Source: Bartonella sp. AU18XJBT
GTDB lineage: Bacteria; Pseudomonadota; Alphaproteobacteria; Rhizobiales; Rhizobiaceae
Length of the DNA: 64,000 nucleotides
Reading direction: 5' to 3'
Assembly (NCBI RefSeq): GCF_028618595.1
Contig: NZ_JAQITE010000005.1
Coordinates: 1-64,000, forward strand
Shown here: in pieces, positions 20,222-29,693 of the stretch
Layout of the letters: every line of letters begins with the position of its first letter
Position numbering within the stretch: position 1 is the first letter of the stretch
Program-made: the position numbers and the translations under genes
Notes under the pieces: model-generated
Told to the model about the DNA's origin: nothing
The model's database searches: none
The model's input: the letters and a program-made list of their open reading frames with translations, nothing else

Positions 20222-21100
20222 ATGAAAAAAAGTTATATATTTACAAATTTACAAAATATCGCAACTTTCTTTTATAAAAAGCTTTTTGTTACTTTAAGCT
20301 TAACATTCATAGTTTTAGAATTACTTAACATTCCTGTAAATGCTCAAACAGAACAAAAACTCCAGCTTTTCGCAACATCTTGGTATGAATCAGATGGTGG
20401 TCGTATCCGATTAGCGATCACTGAACCTTCTCTTTCTGGAATAAGAGAAGGCATTATTGAAATTGTGCTTAAACCAGGATGGAAAACTTACTGGCGTAAT
20501 CCAGGTAATTCTGGCATGGCACCGTTTTTTAATTTCAATCAACAGGTTTCTTATGAAATCTTTTATCCTACTCCACAGCTTTTTGAAACAGAAAATGATT
20601 GGTCATTAGGCTACAAAGATAAAGTAATATTGCCCTTCAATCTTTCTGGTTCAAGCAAAAATTTAAGTGGTGCTTTCACTCTTGGATTATGTAATAAAAT
20701 CTGTCTTCCATTTACTGTTAACTTTGATTTTTCGCCATCTGCTCTTAAAAATAAACATCTTCCTGCTTCCTTCTTAAAAAATGCTCAAGATTCTTTGCCC
20801 CGCATGATGCAGAATGCACTAAAAATAAGTGCCGAAAAAAATAACAGTACGCTTCTTATAAAAATACAAAATAATAACAAAATCACTCCTTCGTCTCTCT
20901 TTTTAGATGGAGGAGAAATGCAAATTGGAGCAGCAAGAAAAGTCAGTGATAACGCAGAATATACACTCTTCAGTGCTCCACTCTATTTTGCACCAGAAGA
21001 AATAAACCAAAAAATTTTTTATACAGTTTCTTTTAAAGACCACGCCTTAAGTGGAACATTCATATTGCATACACAGCCAACCCCTCTTGCGACTCCGTGA
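20222..21100 (+). CDS. Exported DsbD N-terminal-like domain protein
   Basis: A 292-residue exported protein. A hydrophobic signal segment runs to about residue 40 (IPVNAQ). The rest resembles the periplasmic alpha domain of the disulfide reductase DsbD: GWKTYWRNPGNSGMAP near 87, PTPQLFE, GYKDKVILPF near 137, and a cysteine pair in LGLCNKICLPF near 160. The transmembrane and thioredoxin-like gamma domains of full DsbD are absent. It may accept electrons from a separate CcdA/DsbD partner elsewhere, or act in copper or cytochrome c maturation; this is inference. The C-terminal half is only weakly like the family. Confidence 0.8.
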   Translation: MKKSYIFTNLQNIATFFYKKLFVTLSLTFIVLELLNIPVNAQTEQKLQLFATSWYESDGGRIRLAITEPSLSGIREGIIEIVLKPGWKTYWRNPGNSGMAPFFNFNQQVSYEIFYPTPQLFETENDWSLGYKDKVILPFNLSGSSKNLSGAFTLGLCNKICLPFTVNFDFSPSALKNKHLPASFLKNAQDSLPRMMQNALKISAEKNNSTLLIKIQNNNKITPSSLFLDGGEMQIGAARKVSDNAEYTLFSAPLYFAPEEINQKIFYTVSFKDHALSGTFILHTQPTPLATP

Positions 21101-21127
21101 TAAAAGAAAAAAGCTCTCAAACAGCAG

Positions 21128-21595
21128 TTATGCTGGAAAACGTCCATTTTCGCGATATTGAGTAATTGCTTTGCGAGCAAGGGTATCTGCGCGTTCATTT
21201 TCTGGATGTCCCGCATGCCCTTTTACCCAGTGCCATCTGACTGTATGACAAGAACTAGCATCCTCAAGAGCTTGCCATAGCTCCATATTTTTAACAGGAT
21301 TTTTTGATGCGGTGCGCCAATTATTCTTTTTCCAATCTTCAATCCACTTAGATATACCATTACGCACATAAACTGAGTCTGTATAAAGGTCGACCAAACA
21401 AGGCTCTTTAAGCGCCTTTAATGCACAAATTGCCGCCATGAGTTCCATTTGATTGTTTGTCGTATGTACCTTACCACCATAAAGCTCACGTTCATGGCCA
21501 TTCCAGCGTAAAATTGCTCCCCAACCTCCAATTCCAGGGTTCCCTGAGCAAGCACCATCTGTATAAATTTCAACGATTTTTTGTTGAGTTGCCAT
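21128..21595 (-). CDS. rnhA: Ribonuclease HI
   Basis: A 155-residue endonuclease that cuts RNA in RNA:DNA hybrids. The four acidic catalytic residues are visible: Asp in [13 protein letters not shown] near 13, Glu in [10 protein letters not shown] near 51, Asp in DLYTDSVYV near 73 and Asp in NERADTLAR near 137. The KGHAGHPEN loop supplies the active-site His. Its ATG lies five bases after the thrB stop, so the two are probably cotranscribed (ctaB-ispH-thrB-rnhA direction). Confidence 0.97.
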   Translation of the reverse strand: MATQQKIVEIYTDGACSGNPGIGGWGAILRWNGHERELYGGKVHTTNNQMELMAAICALKALKEPCLVDLYTDSVYVRNGISKWIEDWKKNNWRTASKNPVKNMELWQALEDASSCHTVRWHWVKGHAGHPENERADTLARKAITQYRENGRFPA

Positions 21596-21600
21596 AAAAT

Positions 21601-22560
21601 TTAAAAACCTAATTCACTTAGCGAATTTACATTACTGAAAAAACAAAGCTTGTGCCAATACTCCCATGGATCTTTCTTAATAACAAAGCTATTAGGCGGT
21701 GTATTAAACCAATCATAAAGACGTGTGAGTAAGAAACGCAAAGACGCACCACGAGCTAATAAAACAATCTTGTCCAATTCTAAAGGGATCAATGGTCTTA
21801 TTTTTTGATAATTTTCCAATAACTTACGTGCTTTGGTAAGATTATAGGAATGATCAGGTTCAAAGCACCAAGCATTTAAACAGATCGCTAAATCATAAGC
21901 AAAAAAGTCATTACAAGCAAAATAGAAATCTATTATCCCAGAAAGACGATGATTCACAAAAAAGACGTTATCATTAAATAAATCTGCATGAATAATACCT
22001 ATTGGTAAATTGAATGGCCAATTTTTCTGTAAAAAAGCCAATTCCGACTCAATTTTTTGTCCAAATTCTTTTAACAATGCATCTTCTTTGGTTTGACAAC
22101 GTTGCCACAATACCTGCCAATCCATAACAGAAAGAGTATTTTTACGACTGAGTGTAAAATCCTGTCCTGCTAAATGCAATTGTGCGAGCCCCGTCCCCAC
22201 TTCACCACAATGATCTATCTTGGGCTGGCGGATCCATTCTCCTTCCAGAAAAGTAATAATAGCAGCAGGGCGTCCTGCTAGTTCACAGATCATCATTCCA
22301 TTATTTTGAATAACAGGTTGAGGACAAGGGATTCCACGCTGTCCTAAATGCTGCATCAAGCGACAAAAAAAAGGTAAATCATCTTTTGAAATACGCTTTT
22401 CATAAAGTGTTAAAATAAATCGCCCTTGTGTTGTCTCTAACATAAAATTAGAATTTTCAATCCCCTCCTCTATACCTTGATAAGACAAAAGTGATCCTAT
22501 TGCATAACGTGTTAAAAACACTTTTAAATCATTTAAATGAATATCTGTATAAACGGCCAT
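21601..22560 (-). CDS. thrB: Homoserine kinase (ThrB, aminoglycoside-phosphotransferase fold)
   Basis: Phosphorylates homoserine to feed threonine synthase. This is the type II homoserine kinase found in Pseudomonas and Rhizobiales, with a protein-kinase-like fold rather than the GHMP fold. The 319 residues show [16 protein letters not shown] at the N-terminus, the catalytic loop [14 protein letters not shown] near 187 and the metal-binding [11 protein letters not shown] near 207. Its ATG overlaps the ispH stop by one base (TAATG), so translation is likely coupled. Confidence 0.95.
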   Translation of the reverse strand: MAVYTDIHLNDLKVFLTRYAIGSLLSYQGIEEGIENSNFMLETTQGRFILTLYEKRISKDDLPFFCRLMQHLGQRGIPCPQPVIQNNGMMICELAGRPAAIITFLEGEWIRQPKIDHCGEVGTGLAQLHLAGQDFTLSRKNTLSVMDWQVLWQRCQTKEDALLKEFGQKIESELAFLQKNWPFNLPIGIIHADLFNDNVFFVNHRLSGIIDFYFACNDFFAYDLAICLNAWCFEPDHSYNLTKARKLLENYQKIRPLIPLELDKIVLLARGASLRFLLTRLYDWFNTPPNSFVIKKDPWEYWHKLCFFSNVNSLSELGF

Positions 22561-23609
22561 TATTCTGCTTTCGTTGTAGATATGTCTGTATTCTGATTTT
22601 TTGCATTATTTGCTTGACCATTGACGAAAGCCATATCTTGAGACGTTAAAATGACGTCACGTAATTCGCGACTCACTAAAAATTTTTCCGTTTCCACCGC
22701 TGTTTCAGCTAATTCTATTGTGACATCATAACGCTCACGAAATGCGGAAATAATTTCATCAATAATAATTTCAGGAGCCGAAGCGCCTGCTGAAAGACTG
22801 ACAATAGAAAGAGCTTTTAGGTTTTCAAAATTAATTTCATCAGCGCGCTGAACTAAAATAGCTTGCCGCGCACCAGACTTTTCGGCAACCTCTACTAAAC
22901 GTCGTGAATTAGAAGAATTTGGCGCTCCAACAATCAAAAACAAATCACTCCCCTTTGCTGCTGTCTTAACCGCATCTTGTCGATTCGTTGTAGCATAGCA
23001 AATTGATTCAGCCGCTGGAGCTGCTAATGTAGGGAAACGTTGTTGTAATATATCGAGAATTCCTGCAGTATCTTCAACAGAAAGCGTTGTTTGTGTAACA
23101 AATCCTAATTTATCTGGATCATTAGGTTGATAATGCAAAGCATCTTCTATCGTTTCAATAAGCGTTACAGCCCCTTCTTCAAGCTGTCCCATTGTCCCTA
23201 TCACCTCAGGATGACCAGCATGACCAATCAATATAACATGACGACCATGACGTTGATGTCGTATCGCTTGTTTATGAACTTTCGAAACCAATGGACATGT
23301 TGCGTCGAGATAAAACAAATTATAGCATCGCGCTTCTTCTGAAACAGATTTTGGTACACCATGAGCAGAAAAAACAACCGGTTGATTGCGATGTTCTTCT
23401 GGAATCTCATTAAGTTCTTCGACAAAAACAGCTCCCCGTTGCTGTAATCCCTCGACCACGTAGCGGTTGTGTACAATTTCATGACGAACATATACTGGAA
23501 CACCATATTTTTTTAATGCAAGGAGAACAATCTGGATAGCACGATCAACCCCTGCACAAAATCCACGTGGACCACAAAGACGTATCGTTAAAGGGGGAAG
23601 TCCAGACAT
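22560..23609 (-). CDS. ispH: 4-hydroxy-3-methylbut-2-enyl diphosphate reductase
   Basis: The last enzyme of the MEP isoprenoid pathway, an iron-sulfur reductase making IPP and DMAPP. The three cluster cysteines lie in PRGFCAGVDRAI (about 18), DATCPLVSKVH (about 102) and ESICYATTNRQDAV (about 206). Other conserved blocks are HEIVHNRYVV, GHAGHPEVIGTMGQ and GAPNSSNSRRL. The 349 residues include a slightly longer C-terminal tail than usual. ATG follows AAGGATGATTT. It works with dxs (29694) and ispE (46508) in this same window. Confidence 0.97.
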   Translation of the reverse strand: MSGLPPLTIRLCGPRGFCAGVDRAIQIVLLALKKYGVPVYVRHEIVHNRYVVEGLQQRGAVFVEELNEIPEEHRNQPVVFSAHGVPKSVSEEARCYNLFYLDATCPLVSKVHKQAIRHQRHGRHVILIGHAGHPEVIGTMGQLEEGAVTLIETIEDALHYQPNDPDKLGFVTQTTLSVEDTAGILDILQQRFPTLAAPAAESICYATTNRQDAVKTAAKGSDLFLIVGAPNSSNSRRLVEVAEKSGARQAILVQRADEINFENLKALSIVSLSAGASAPEIIIDEIISAFRERYDVTIELAETAVETEKFLVSRELRDVILTSQDMAFVNGQANNAKNQNTDISTTKAE

Positions 23610-23789
23610 AAATCATCCTTAATCTCTATAGTTTTAGCTATATTCAAACAACCTATCATTATACACGAATAAGCAATGTAAAAAAACTGGCAATAGCATC
23701 TTTTGCATAAGAACACACTCTATCGTGTTTTCTTACGACATTTTCTTGCAGCAACGCTCTTTTAAAATTTGCTCTTTCATTTCACAAAA

Positions 23790-24725
23790 CTAAAGAGCGA
23801 TAAAATACCAAACAAGAGATTCAATCAAAAGAACTCCAAAGATAGCTGCCAAATAAAGTAATGAAAAGAAAAACAGTTTTTTTGCCATCAAAATAGTTTC
23901 ATTATGTGTATCAGTTTTCCACAAACGATAGGCAAAATAGACAAAGATAATGCTTAAAATTGTTGAAAAAATACCATAAAAAATTCCGCCAAGACCAGTA
24001 AAGCAAGGAGCAACAGCGCATAATGCCATCAAAATAGTATAAAATAAAATCTGTTTTTTTGTTGAATGTTCACCTCGTACATTGGGCATCATAGGGATAC
24101 CGGCAGCCTCATAATCAAGAGATGAAAATAAAGAAAGAGCCCAAAAATGAGGGGGGGTCCACATAAAAATAATTAAAAATAATAAAAAGCTATCAATACT
24201 CACTGTTCCTGTTGTCGCGGCCCATCCAATCATTGGTGGAAAAGCCCCAGAAGCACCACCAATAACAATATTTTGTGGTGTGATACGCTTTAACCAAATT
24301 GTATAGATGACGACATAAAAGAAAATCGTAAACGCAAGAAAAAATGCTGCAAACCAATTAATGAAGCTCCCCATAACCAATACCGAAAGCATAGAAAGAA
24401 CCATGCCAAAAATAAATGCTTTTCGGGAACTGATTTTACCCATAGGAATAGGACGCTTTTTGGTCCGTTCCATCACGGCATCAATGTCAGCATCATACCA
24501 CATATTCAATGCTCCCGCACCACCACCACCGATGGCAATACATAAAATCGCTAAAAAACCATACAATGGATTGATAGGAACAGGCGATACAAGCAAACCA
24601 ACCAGAGCTGTAAAGACCACAAGAGACATAACACGTGGCTTTAATAGTGTGATATAATCACCAATACCGGATTTTGGTGGCGTTGATTTACCATTCACAA
24701 CCGATAACTCTCCTGAAACTGACAT
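23790..24725 (-). CDS. ctaB: Protoheme IX farnesyltransferase
   Basis: An integral membrane prenyltransferase (about nine helices) that adds a farnesyl group to heme B to make heme O. The prenyl-diphosphate motif NMWYDADIDAVMERTKKRP lies near residue 74. A second aspartate-containing motif (YDxxD-like, LFSSLDYEAAGIPMMP) lies near 200. I use ATG 24725 (311 residues); a TTG nine bases upstream is also open. In most Rhizobiales it belongs to the cox cluster, but coxB and coxA are absent here. Heme O would still be needed by a bo3-type quinol oxidase. Confidence 0.95.
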   Translation of the reverse strand: MSVSGELSVVNGKSTPPKSGIGDYITLLKPRVMSLVVFTALVGLLVSPVPINPLYGFLAILCIAIGGGGAGALNMWYDADIDAVMERTKKRPIPMGKISSRKAFIFGMVLSMLSVLVMGSFINWFAAFFLAFTIFFYVVIYTIWLKRITPQNIVIGGASGAFPPMIGWAATTGTVSIDSFLLFLIIFMWTPPHFWALSLFSSLDYEAAGIPMMPNVRGEHSTKKQILFYTILMALCAVAPCFTGLGGIFYGIFSTILSIIFVYFAYRLWKTDTHNETILMAKKLFFFSLLYLAAIFGVLLIESLVWYFIAL

Positions 24726-24734
24726 TCCGCTCAA

Positions 24735-25068
24735 AGCCCTTTTCCATTTCTGTCATTCACAAACCAATATTATCTGACAAATATTATCTAGCGTATGGAA
24801 ATGACCAATTAAGACCAATCGTACTTTTGAGAAAATATGAAATACCTCTTTCGCACGTATCCCCTAAAAATAGATAGAAATATTGGCAACGAAAATATAT
24901 TTTTTCAATCAACATGCTCTCCTACATTGCAAATGTATCATAAAAATATATCCTATGGATTAATATATTTGGGTAAATACTGATTTTGTGTTATAGTTTT
25001 TTATAGGGAATTCATTTTTTATGTAAATCTATGCATGGTTGTGGGTGTTGAGTCGGATAGGATTTTCT
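24735..25068. other. Divergent spacer between ctaB and the ialB-like gene
   Basis: About 330 bases, AT-rich, between divergently transcribed genes. It must hold promoters for both, but I see no pair of boxes good enough to call and no operator-like inverted repeat. No gene is visible. Confidence 0.4.
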
Positions 25069-25608
25069 GTGATACTTTATAAATTACTCAAAAAAACTTT
25101 TTTTATTGGTGTTGTTTTTTACACACTTTATAATAGTTTTATCACTCATGTATTTGCACAAACACCCTATGCGCAAAATGTTCCTGCTCCACAAACCTAT
25201 GGTGCATGGACAAAAGTTTGTGCTCTACCACCAGGTACACCTAACATGCAGTGTGAAGTTGTACAAAACGTTCATACACAAGGTCGTCATGATATTACCT
25301 TGCGCGTTACATTTTATAAACTTCCTCAAAAGCAAGGTGCTTTGATGCGTGTTTTTGTTCCGATTCGCGTCGAATTACGCCCTGGTGTTGGAATTAAAAT
25401 TGACGATAAAAATATGGGCAGAATGGAGTATCGTCGTTGTCTTGGTGATAATTGTGTTGCTGAAGCCTTTCTTAAAGAAGACATATTGCAGCTCTTTTTA
25501 AAAGGAAAAATGGCAACCTATTTTATCTTTACAACTCCTGAACAAGGGATTGGAGGTTTTGTTGACCTTCATGGTCTTGGTGACGCCTATGCAACCTTAC
25601 CGACATGA
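25069..25608 (+). CDS. IalB-family exported protein
   Basis: A 179-residue exported protein of the invasion-associated locus B family. The signal peptide (KLLKKTFFIGVVFYTL to HVFAQ, about 34 residues) is followed by the family core: YGAWTKVCALPPG near 50, a second Cys in MQCEVVQ, VPIRVELRPGVGIKIDD near 102 and a Cys pair in YRRCLGDNCVAEAF near 126. I choose GTG 25069 because AGGA stands six bases before it; the frame is open to TTG 25039. Neighbouring tldD and the lack of an ialA NUDIX partner suggest this is the paralog conserved beside cox/tldD in alphaproteobacteria, not the classical ialB. Confidence 0.82.
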   Translation: MILYKLLKKTFFIGVVFYTLYNSFITHVFAQTPYAQNVPAPQTYGAWTKVCALPPGTPNMQCEVVQNVHTQGRHDITLRVTFYKLPQKQGALMRVFVPIRVELRPGVGIKIDDKNMGRMEYRRCLGDNCVAEAFLKEDILQLFLKGKMATYFIFTTPEQGIGGFVDLHGLGDAYATLPT

Positions 25609-25716
25609 ATAAAATCGATACACTTTAAACGATTAAAATCTCATCGTTTATTTTGAATGCTTCTTAAATTAGATTAATAAAAATCTTCTAAGTCCCCATA
25701 AAATAGGATAATTCTT

Positions 25717-27141
25717 ATGAAATCGCTGATTGATCATTTTGATATTGCTTCCTCTAAAGTGCAATCACTGGTACAGGAAACGCTTCATCATGCAGATGAT
25801 GGTGAGCTTTACCTTGAATATACAGAAAGCGAAGCTCTTTTATTTGATAATGGACAGCTTAAAAACGGCTCATTTCATCAAGATATGGGATTTGGACTAC
25901 GCGTTGTTGCTGGAGAGGCTACTGGATATGCGCATTCTAATGAGTTATCAGCAGCTGCACTAAAACGTGCCAGTGAAGCTGCTAAAGCTGTCACCTATAA
26001 TAATCATACAGGAACTTATAGCATAGCACCTCAACAAACAAACAAGAGACTTTACCAACCGCTGAATCCCCTTGATGCTCCATCATTTGAAGAAAAAAGT
26101 GCTCTTTTGCAAAAAATTGATGCCTATTTACGTGCTAAAAATGATAAATTGCATCAAGTGACTGTTTCTCTTTCCGGCTCGTTACAACATGTTGAAATTT
26201 TACGTGCAGATGGTTATTTGGTTCGTGATATTCGTCCTCTTGTGCGACTTTCTATATCTGTAGTCGCAGCTGAAGGCAATCGACGTGAAAATGGTTTTTA
26301 TGGGTGTGGAGGGCGACAAGCATTTAGCCAATTTATTCATGAAGACAATTGGAAAAAAGCTGCGGATGAAGCCTTACGTATGGCTTTAACAAATTTAGAA
26401 GCAGAAGCAGCGCCAGCTGGATCTTTTGATGTTGTCTTAGCCAATGGATGGCCTGGTGTTATGCTCCATGAAGCCGTAGGTCATGGTTTAGAAGGTGACT
26501 TTAACCGTAAAAAAACATCCGCTTTTGCTGGACTTTTAGGACAACAAGTTGCGGCAAAAGGTGTTACAGTTGTTGATGATGGAACAATTCCACAATGCCG
26601 TGGCTCTCTCACTGTCGATGATGAGGGAACCCCTTCAGGATATAACGTTCTCATTGAAGACGGGAAGCTCGTTGGTTTTATGCAAGACAGGCTTAATGCA
26701 CGGCTTATGGGGGGTAAATCAACAGGAAATGGACGGCGTGAATCTTATGCTTATGCACCAATGCCACGAATGACCAATACAATCATGCTAGGAGGAGATA
26801 AAACACCTGAAGAAATCCTTTCTTCTCTCAAACATGGTATCTATGCTGTTTCATTTGGTGGAGGACAAGTTGATATTACTTCTGGAAAATTCGTCTTTGA
26901 ATGTACTGAAGCATACCGAGTAGAAAATGGTAAAATTGGCGCACCAATCAAAGGTGCAACTCTTATTGGAAATGGACCGGATGCTATGAAACGTATTACA
27001 ATGATTGGTAATGATAGTAAACTTGATAATGGTATCGGTATGTGTGGAAAAGCTGGCCAAAATGTCCCTGTTGGTGTCGGTCAACCTCATCTTCGAATCA
27101 ATAATATGACAATCGGTGGAACTGCGCTTATAAAGGAATAA
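25717..27141 (+). CDS. tldD: TldD metalloprotease subunit
   Basis: A 474-residue cytoplasmic zinc protease of the TldD/PmbA family. In Escherichia coli it acts with TldE (PmbA) on unfolded peptides and microcin B17 maturation. The zinc motif HEAVGHGLEGD lies near residue 251, followed by the conserved FNRKKTSAFAGLLGQQV. The C-terminal half has the family blocks DDEGTPSGYNVLIEDG and GGGQVDITSGKFVF near 388. The partner PmbA is not in this window. It follows the ialB-like gene by 108 bases on the same strand. Confidence 0.96.
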   Translation: MKSLIDHFDIASSKVQSLVQETLHHADDGELYLEYTESEALLFDNGQLKNGSFHQDMGFGLRVVAGEATGYAHSNELSAAALKRASEAAKAVTYNNHTGTYSIAPQQTNKRLYQPLNPLDAPSFEEKSALLQKIDAYLRAKNDKLHQVTVSLSGSLQHVEILRADGYLVRDIRPLVRLSISVVAAEGNRRENGFYGCGGRQAFSQFIHEDNWKKAADEALRMALTNLEAEAAPAGSFDVVLANGWPGVMLHEAVGHGLEGDFNRKKTSAFAGLLGQQVAAKGVTVVDDGTIPQCRGSLTVDDEGTPSGYNVLIEDGKLVGFMQDRLNARLMGGKSTGNGRRESYAYAPMPRMTNTIMLGGDKTPEEILSSLKHGIYAVSFGGGQVDITSGKFVFECTEAYRVENGKIGAPIKGATLIGNGPDAMKRITMIGNDSKLDNGIGMCGKAGQNVPVGVGQPHLRINNMTIGGTALIKE

Positions 27142-27683
27142 GCTTGCTCATTCCTGCCTAATATTGCCTCCTTCTCATCTATTACAACAATTTTGTGGGG
27201 GGGCTTTACAATGAATTGATTTATAAAGATAATCTATCGTTGTTTGTATTGCATTAGAACCTTGAATACCATAAGATTTTCTCATTTCAAATCTGTGTCT
27301 GTTGAATCAATCAAAATCATTCGTTTGTACGTTACAGGCGGAGAAAGTTATATGGATAAAAACTATACAAGAAAGGACTAAAGATTCCTCTTATGAACCT
27401 TCTCAAGTACCAAGAGTTTTAGAAACATCGGGAGATGGCAAATGTAATGAGGGCACCGGTTTGGTTAGATACATCTTCTTCATAAGACATTGGTCTTTTG
27501 TGTGGGGTAACTTATCTTTTATATTTCATAATAAAAAAGTTTAAAATAAAAAACATTTTTTACATTCAGTGCTCTTAATTCAATGAGAAAAATTATTATT
27601 GTAGGTAAATTTTGGAGAGATTTTTATAATAATACTCAAGTAAACTTTTAAAAAAATCTTCATGGCATTAAAAAAATTTTAGG
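27142..27683. other. Spacer after tldD carrying integrase relic F
   Basis: 540 bases without an intact gene. About 27205-27515 is the integrase relic described separately. The remainder to 27683 is AT-rich with nothing recognisable. Confidence 0.6.
27205..27515 (+). pseudogene. Relic F of integrase upstream region and 5' end
   Basis: The plus strand matches the intact integrase locus over its longest leader. Matching blocks are attgatttataaagataatc (against cattgatttataatgataat at 40280), taagattttctcatttcaaa, ttgaatcaatcaaaatcatt, ggataaaaactatacaagaa, aggactaaagattcctctta and tgaaccttctcaag, then gatggcaaatgtaatgaggg and ttcttcataag. The start ATG (ATGGCT in the intact copy) is lost and several frameshifts are present. 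A spurious 80-codon frame at 27302-27544 runs through it. Confidence 0.85.
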
Positions 27684-28937
27684 CTAAAGCTTCCAACCTT
27701 TCTTTTTTTTCTTTTTGCTCAAAACAGCAACAATTTCGACATGCGGTGACCATAAAAATTGATCAATCGGTATGATTTTTTCTACTGTATACCCCCCTGC
27801 AACAAGGAGAGATAAATCACGAGCAAATGTAGTAGGATTACAGGAAATTGCCACAACACGAGATACTGTTGTCTTCGCTAATTCACGTACTTGTTGCTCT
27901 GCACCAGCGCGTGGAGGGTCAAAAACTACACATTCAAAACACTCAAGTTCCTTTACAGAAAGTGGATGTCGGAAAAGATCACGTTTTTCACAAGTGACCG
28001 TTTTTAAACCAGTCGCAAAATGTGCTGATGTATTTAGATTTCTTAATGCATCTTCATTGTTTTCTACTGCATGAACATTCATCTTTTTTGCCATACGCAA
28101 GGTAAATGTTCCTACCCCTGAAAACAAATCAACAGCATTCTTTGCTGTTTTTAAATGAGTCAAAATAATATTGCCCATTATATTTTCAGCTTCGCAAGTT
28201 GCTTGAAAAAAACCACCAGAAGGAAATTCAACACGAACATCTCCAAAGTAAATCTCTGGTTTTTCTCGTTCAACTAAAACTTCACCGTCAATAGATAAAC
28301 GTATAATTCCATATGAAAGAGCAGCACTGATCATTTTCTGACGAAGTGATTCATGTTGTACAATGCAACCGCTTAAAGCAACATCTAAACCATTTTCAAC
28401 ACATGTTATCGTAACATGAAACCGTTTGGCAGAGCTGCTTAGAAAAGCACAGAGTTCTCTGATATTATGCAACTGAGAGATAAGCTCTGGACGGCTTACT
28501 GGACATTCCTCAAGAGCTACAATCTCATGAGAGAGATAACGGTTAAAACCAACTTTTTGCCCCTGTGGGGTCATGGATGCTGTTAGAGTAATCCGCCGTC
28601 GGCTATAAGGTTTACATTCTATTAAAGACGCAACAACATTATTAAGTCCATACTTTTTAAGCGCATCAACAACCAATTGTTGTTTCCATATGCGATAAGC
28701 ATCCATATGCCAATGCTGAAGAGTACACCCTCCACATTCTCCAAAATGCTGACAAAGAGCATCAACGCGTTCTGATGATTTTTCTTTTAATGCTATATAT
28801 GTTGCATATTTTCCATGAACAGTAATTTCAGCACATTCTCCTGGTAAAGTAAAAGGAACATAAACGAAGCCGTGAGACGTCTTAGCAGTACCATAACCAT
28901 TTGCTCCGATATGGTCGATTATGACATTGTCATTCAC
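27684..28937 (-). CDS. Class I SAM-dependent RNA m5U methyltransferase (TrmA/RlmD family)
   Basis: A 417-residue RNA uracil-5 methyltransferase. A short TRAM-like N-terminal domain precedes the [4Fe-4S] cysteines in CQHFGECGGCTLQHW near residue 68. The SAM-binding domain has NAVDLFSGVGTFTLRM near 275, and the catalytic Cys lies in VVAISCNPTTFARDL near 370 with the DPPRAGAEQQ motif before it. RlmD (23S rRNA U1939) is the closest named type, but the target is not provable here. The GTG start overlaps the tlyA stop (GTGA), so the 35 residues of open frame upstream are probably untranslated. Confidence 0.88.
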   Translation of the reverse strand: MNDNVIIDHIGANGYGTAKTSHGFVYVPFTLPGECAEITVHGKYATYIALKEKSSERVDALCQHFGECGGCTLQHWHMDAYRIWKQQLVVDALKKYGLNNVVASLIECKPYSRRRITLTASMTPQGQKVGFNRYLSHEIVALEECPVSRPELISQLHNIRELCAFLSSSAKRFHVTITCVENGLDVALSGCIVQHESLRQKMISAALSYGIIRLSIDGEVLVEREKPEIYFGDVRVEFPSGGFFQATCEAENIMGNIILTHLKTAKNAVDLFSGVGTFTLRMAKKMNVHAVENNEDALRNLNTSAHFATGLKTVTCEKRDLFRHPLSVKELECFECVVFDPPRAGAEQQVRELAKTTVSRVVAISCNPTTFARDLSLLVAGGYTVEKIIPIDQFLWSPHVEIVAVLSKKKKKKGWKL

Positions 28938-29677
28938 TCTTGTTTTTCTCCAAATAGTAAATATTCCACGTTGCCATCTCCACCTGTAATAGGGGAAGGA
29001 ATTAAACCTTTTGCACTCCACCCTGTTTGTGTATTTAACCAAACAAAAAGTGCCTCAGCAGTTTCTTTAGCTATTGATGGATTTAATATTCCTCCCTTAC
29101 TAAAGTGTTTACGACCAAGCTCAAACTGAGGCTTTACCAGTAAAACAGCTTGGGCGCCCTTCTTGGCTAAAGACAAAACAGGAGGCAATGCAAGTTTGAG
29201 AGAGATGAAGCTAACATCTGAAACGATAAGATCAATTTCTCGCCCACCTAAATGTTTCTGTTGAAAATCTCTGATATTCAAGCCTTCTAATAACGTTATA
29301 GCACTGTTGTCCAATAAACGTTTATCAAATTGATGATGCCCAACATCAACGGCAATTACATGAGCCGATCCACGCTTTAAGAGAACTTGTGTAAAACCAC
29401 CTGTTGATGCACCAACATCAATGGCCGTCACTTTATCTGTTATAATCGGAAATGCATCAAGTGCAGCAATCAATTTTAACGCTGCCCGAGAAACATAATT
29501 CTGCGCTGGATCACAAACAGCAATCTCTGCATCATCAAAAACGATTTGCCCAGCTTTGAAAACGATTTCGCCGTTAACTTTAACAGTTTGACGCACGATA
29601 GCATCACGTGCGCGTGAACGTGTCGTAAAAAAGTTTTTTTCAACTAAAAGAATATCGAGCCTTTTTCTGGCAGCCAT
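28934..29677 (-). CDS. tlyA: TlyA family rRNA methyltransferase / hemolysin-like protein
   Basis: A 247-residue protein with an N-terminal S4 RNA-binding domain (MAARKRLDILLVEKNF onward) and a C-terminal FtsJ-like SAM domain (AIDVGASTGGFTQVLLKRG near 88, VSDVSFISLKLALPP near 152). Family members 2'-O-methylate rRNA and have also been called hemolysins; rRNA modification is the better supported role. I choose ATG 29677, 16 bases after the dxs stop, because upstream sequence in the same frame lies inside dxs. It overlaps the following methyltransferase start. Confidence 0.92.
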   Translation of the reverse strand: MAARKRLDILLVEKNFFTTRSRARDAIVRQTVKVNGEIVFKAGQIVFDDAEIAVCDPAQNYVSRAALKLIAALDAFPIITDKVTAIDVGASTGGFTQVLLKRGSAHVIAVDVGHHQFDKRLLDNSAITLLEGLNIRDFQQKHLGGREIDLIVSDVSFISLKLALPPVLSLAKKGAQAVLLVKPQFELGRKHFSKGGILNPSIAKETAEALFVWLNTQTGWSAKGLIPSPITGGDGNVEYLLFGEKQE

Positions 29678-29693
29678 ATCATACTCGAATTTT

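Noticed and set aside
27302-27544. 80-codon plus-strand frame after tldD
   Set aside because: It runs through integrase relic F in a mixture of frames, so it is a decayed gene rather than a new one.
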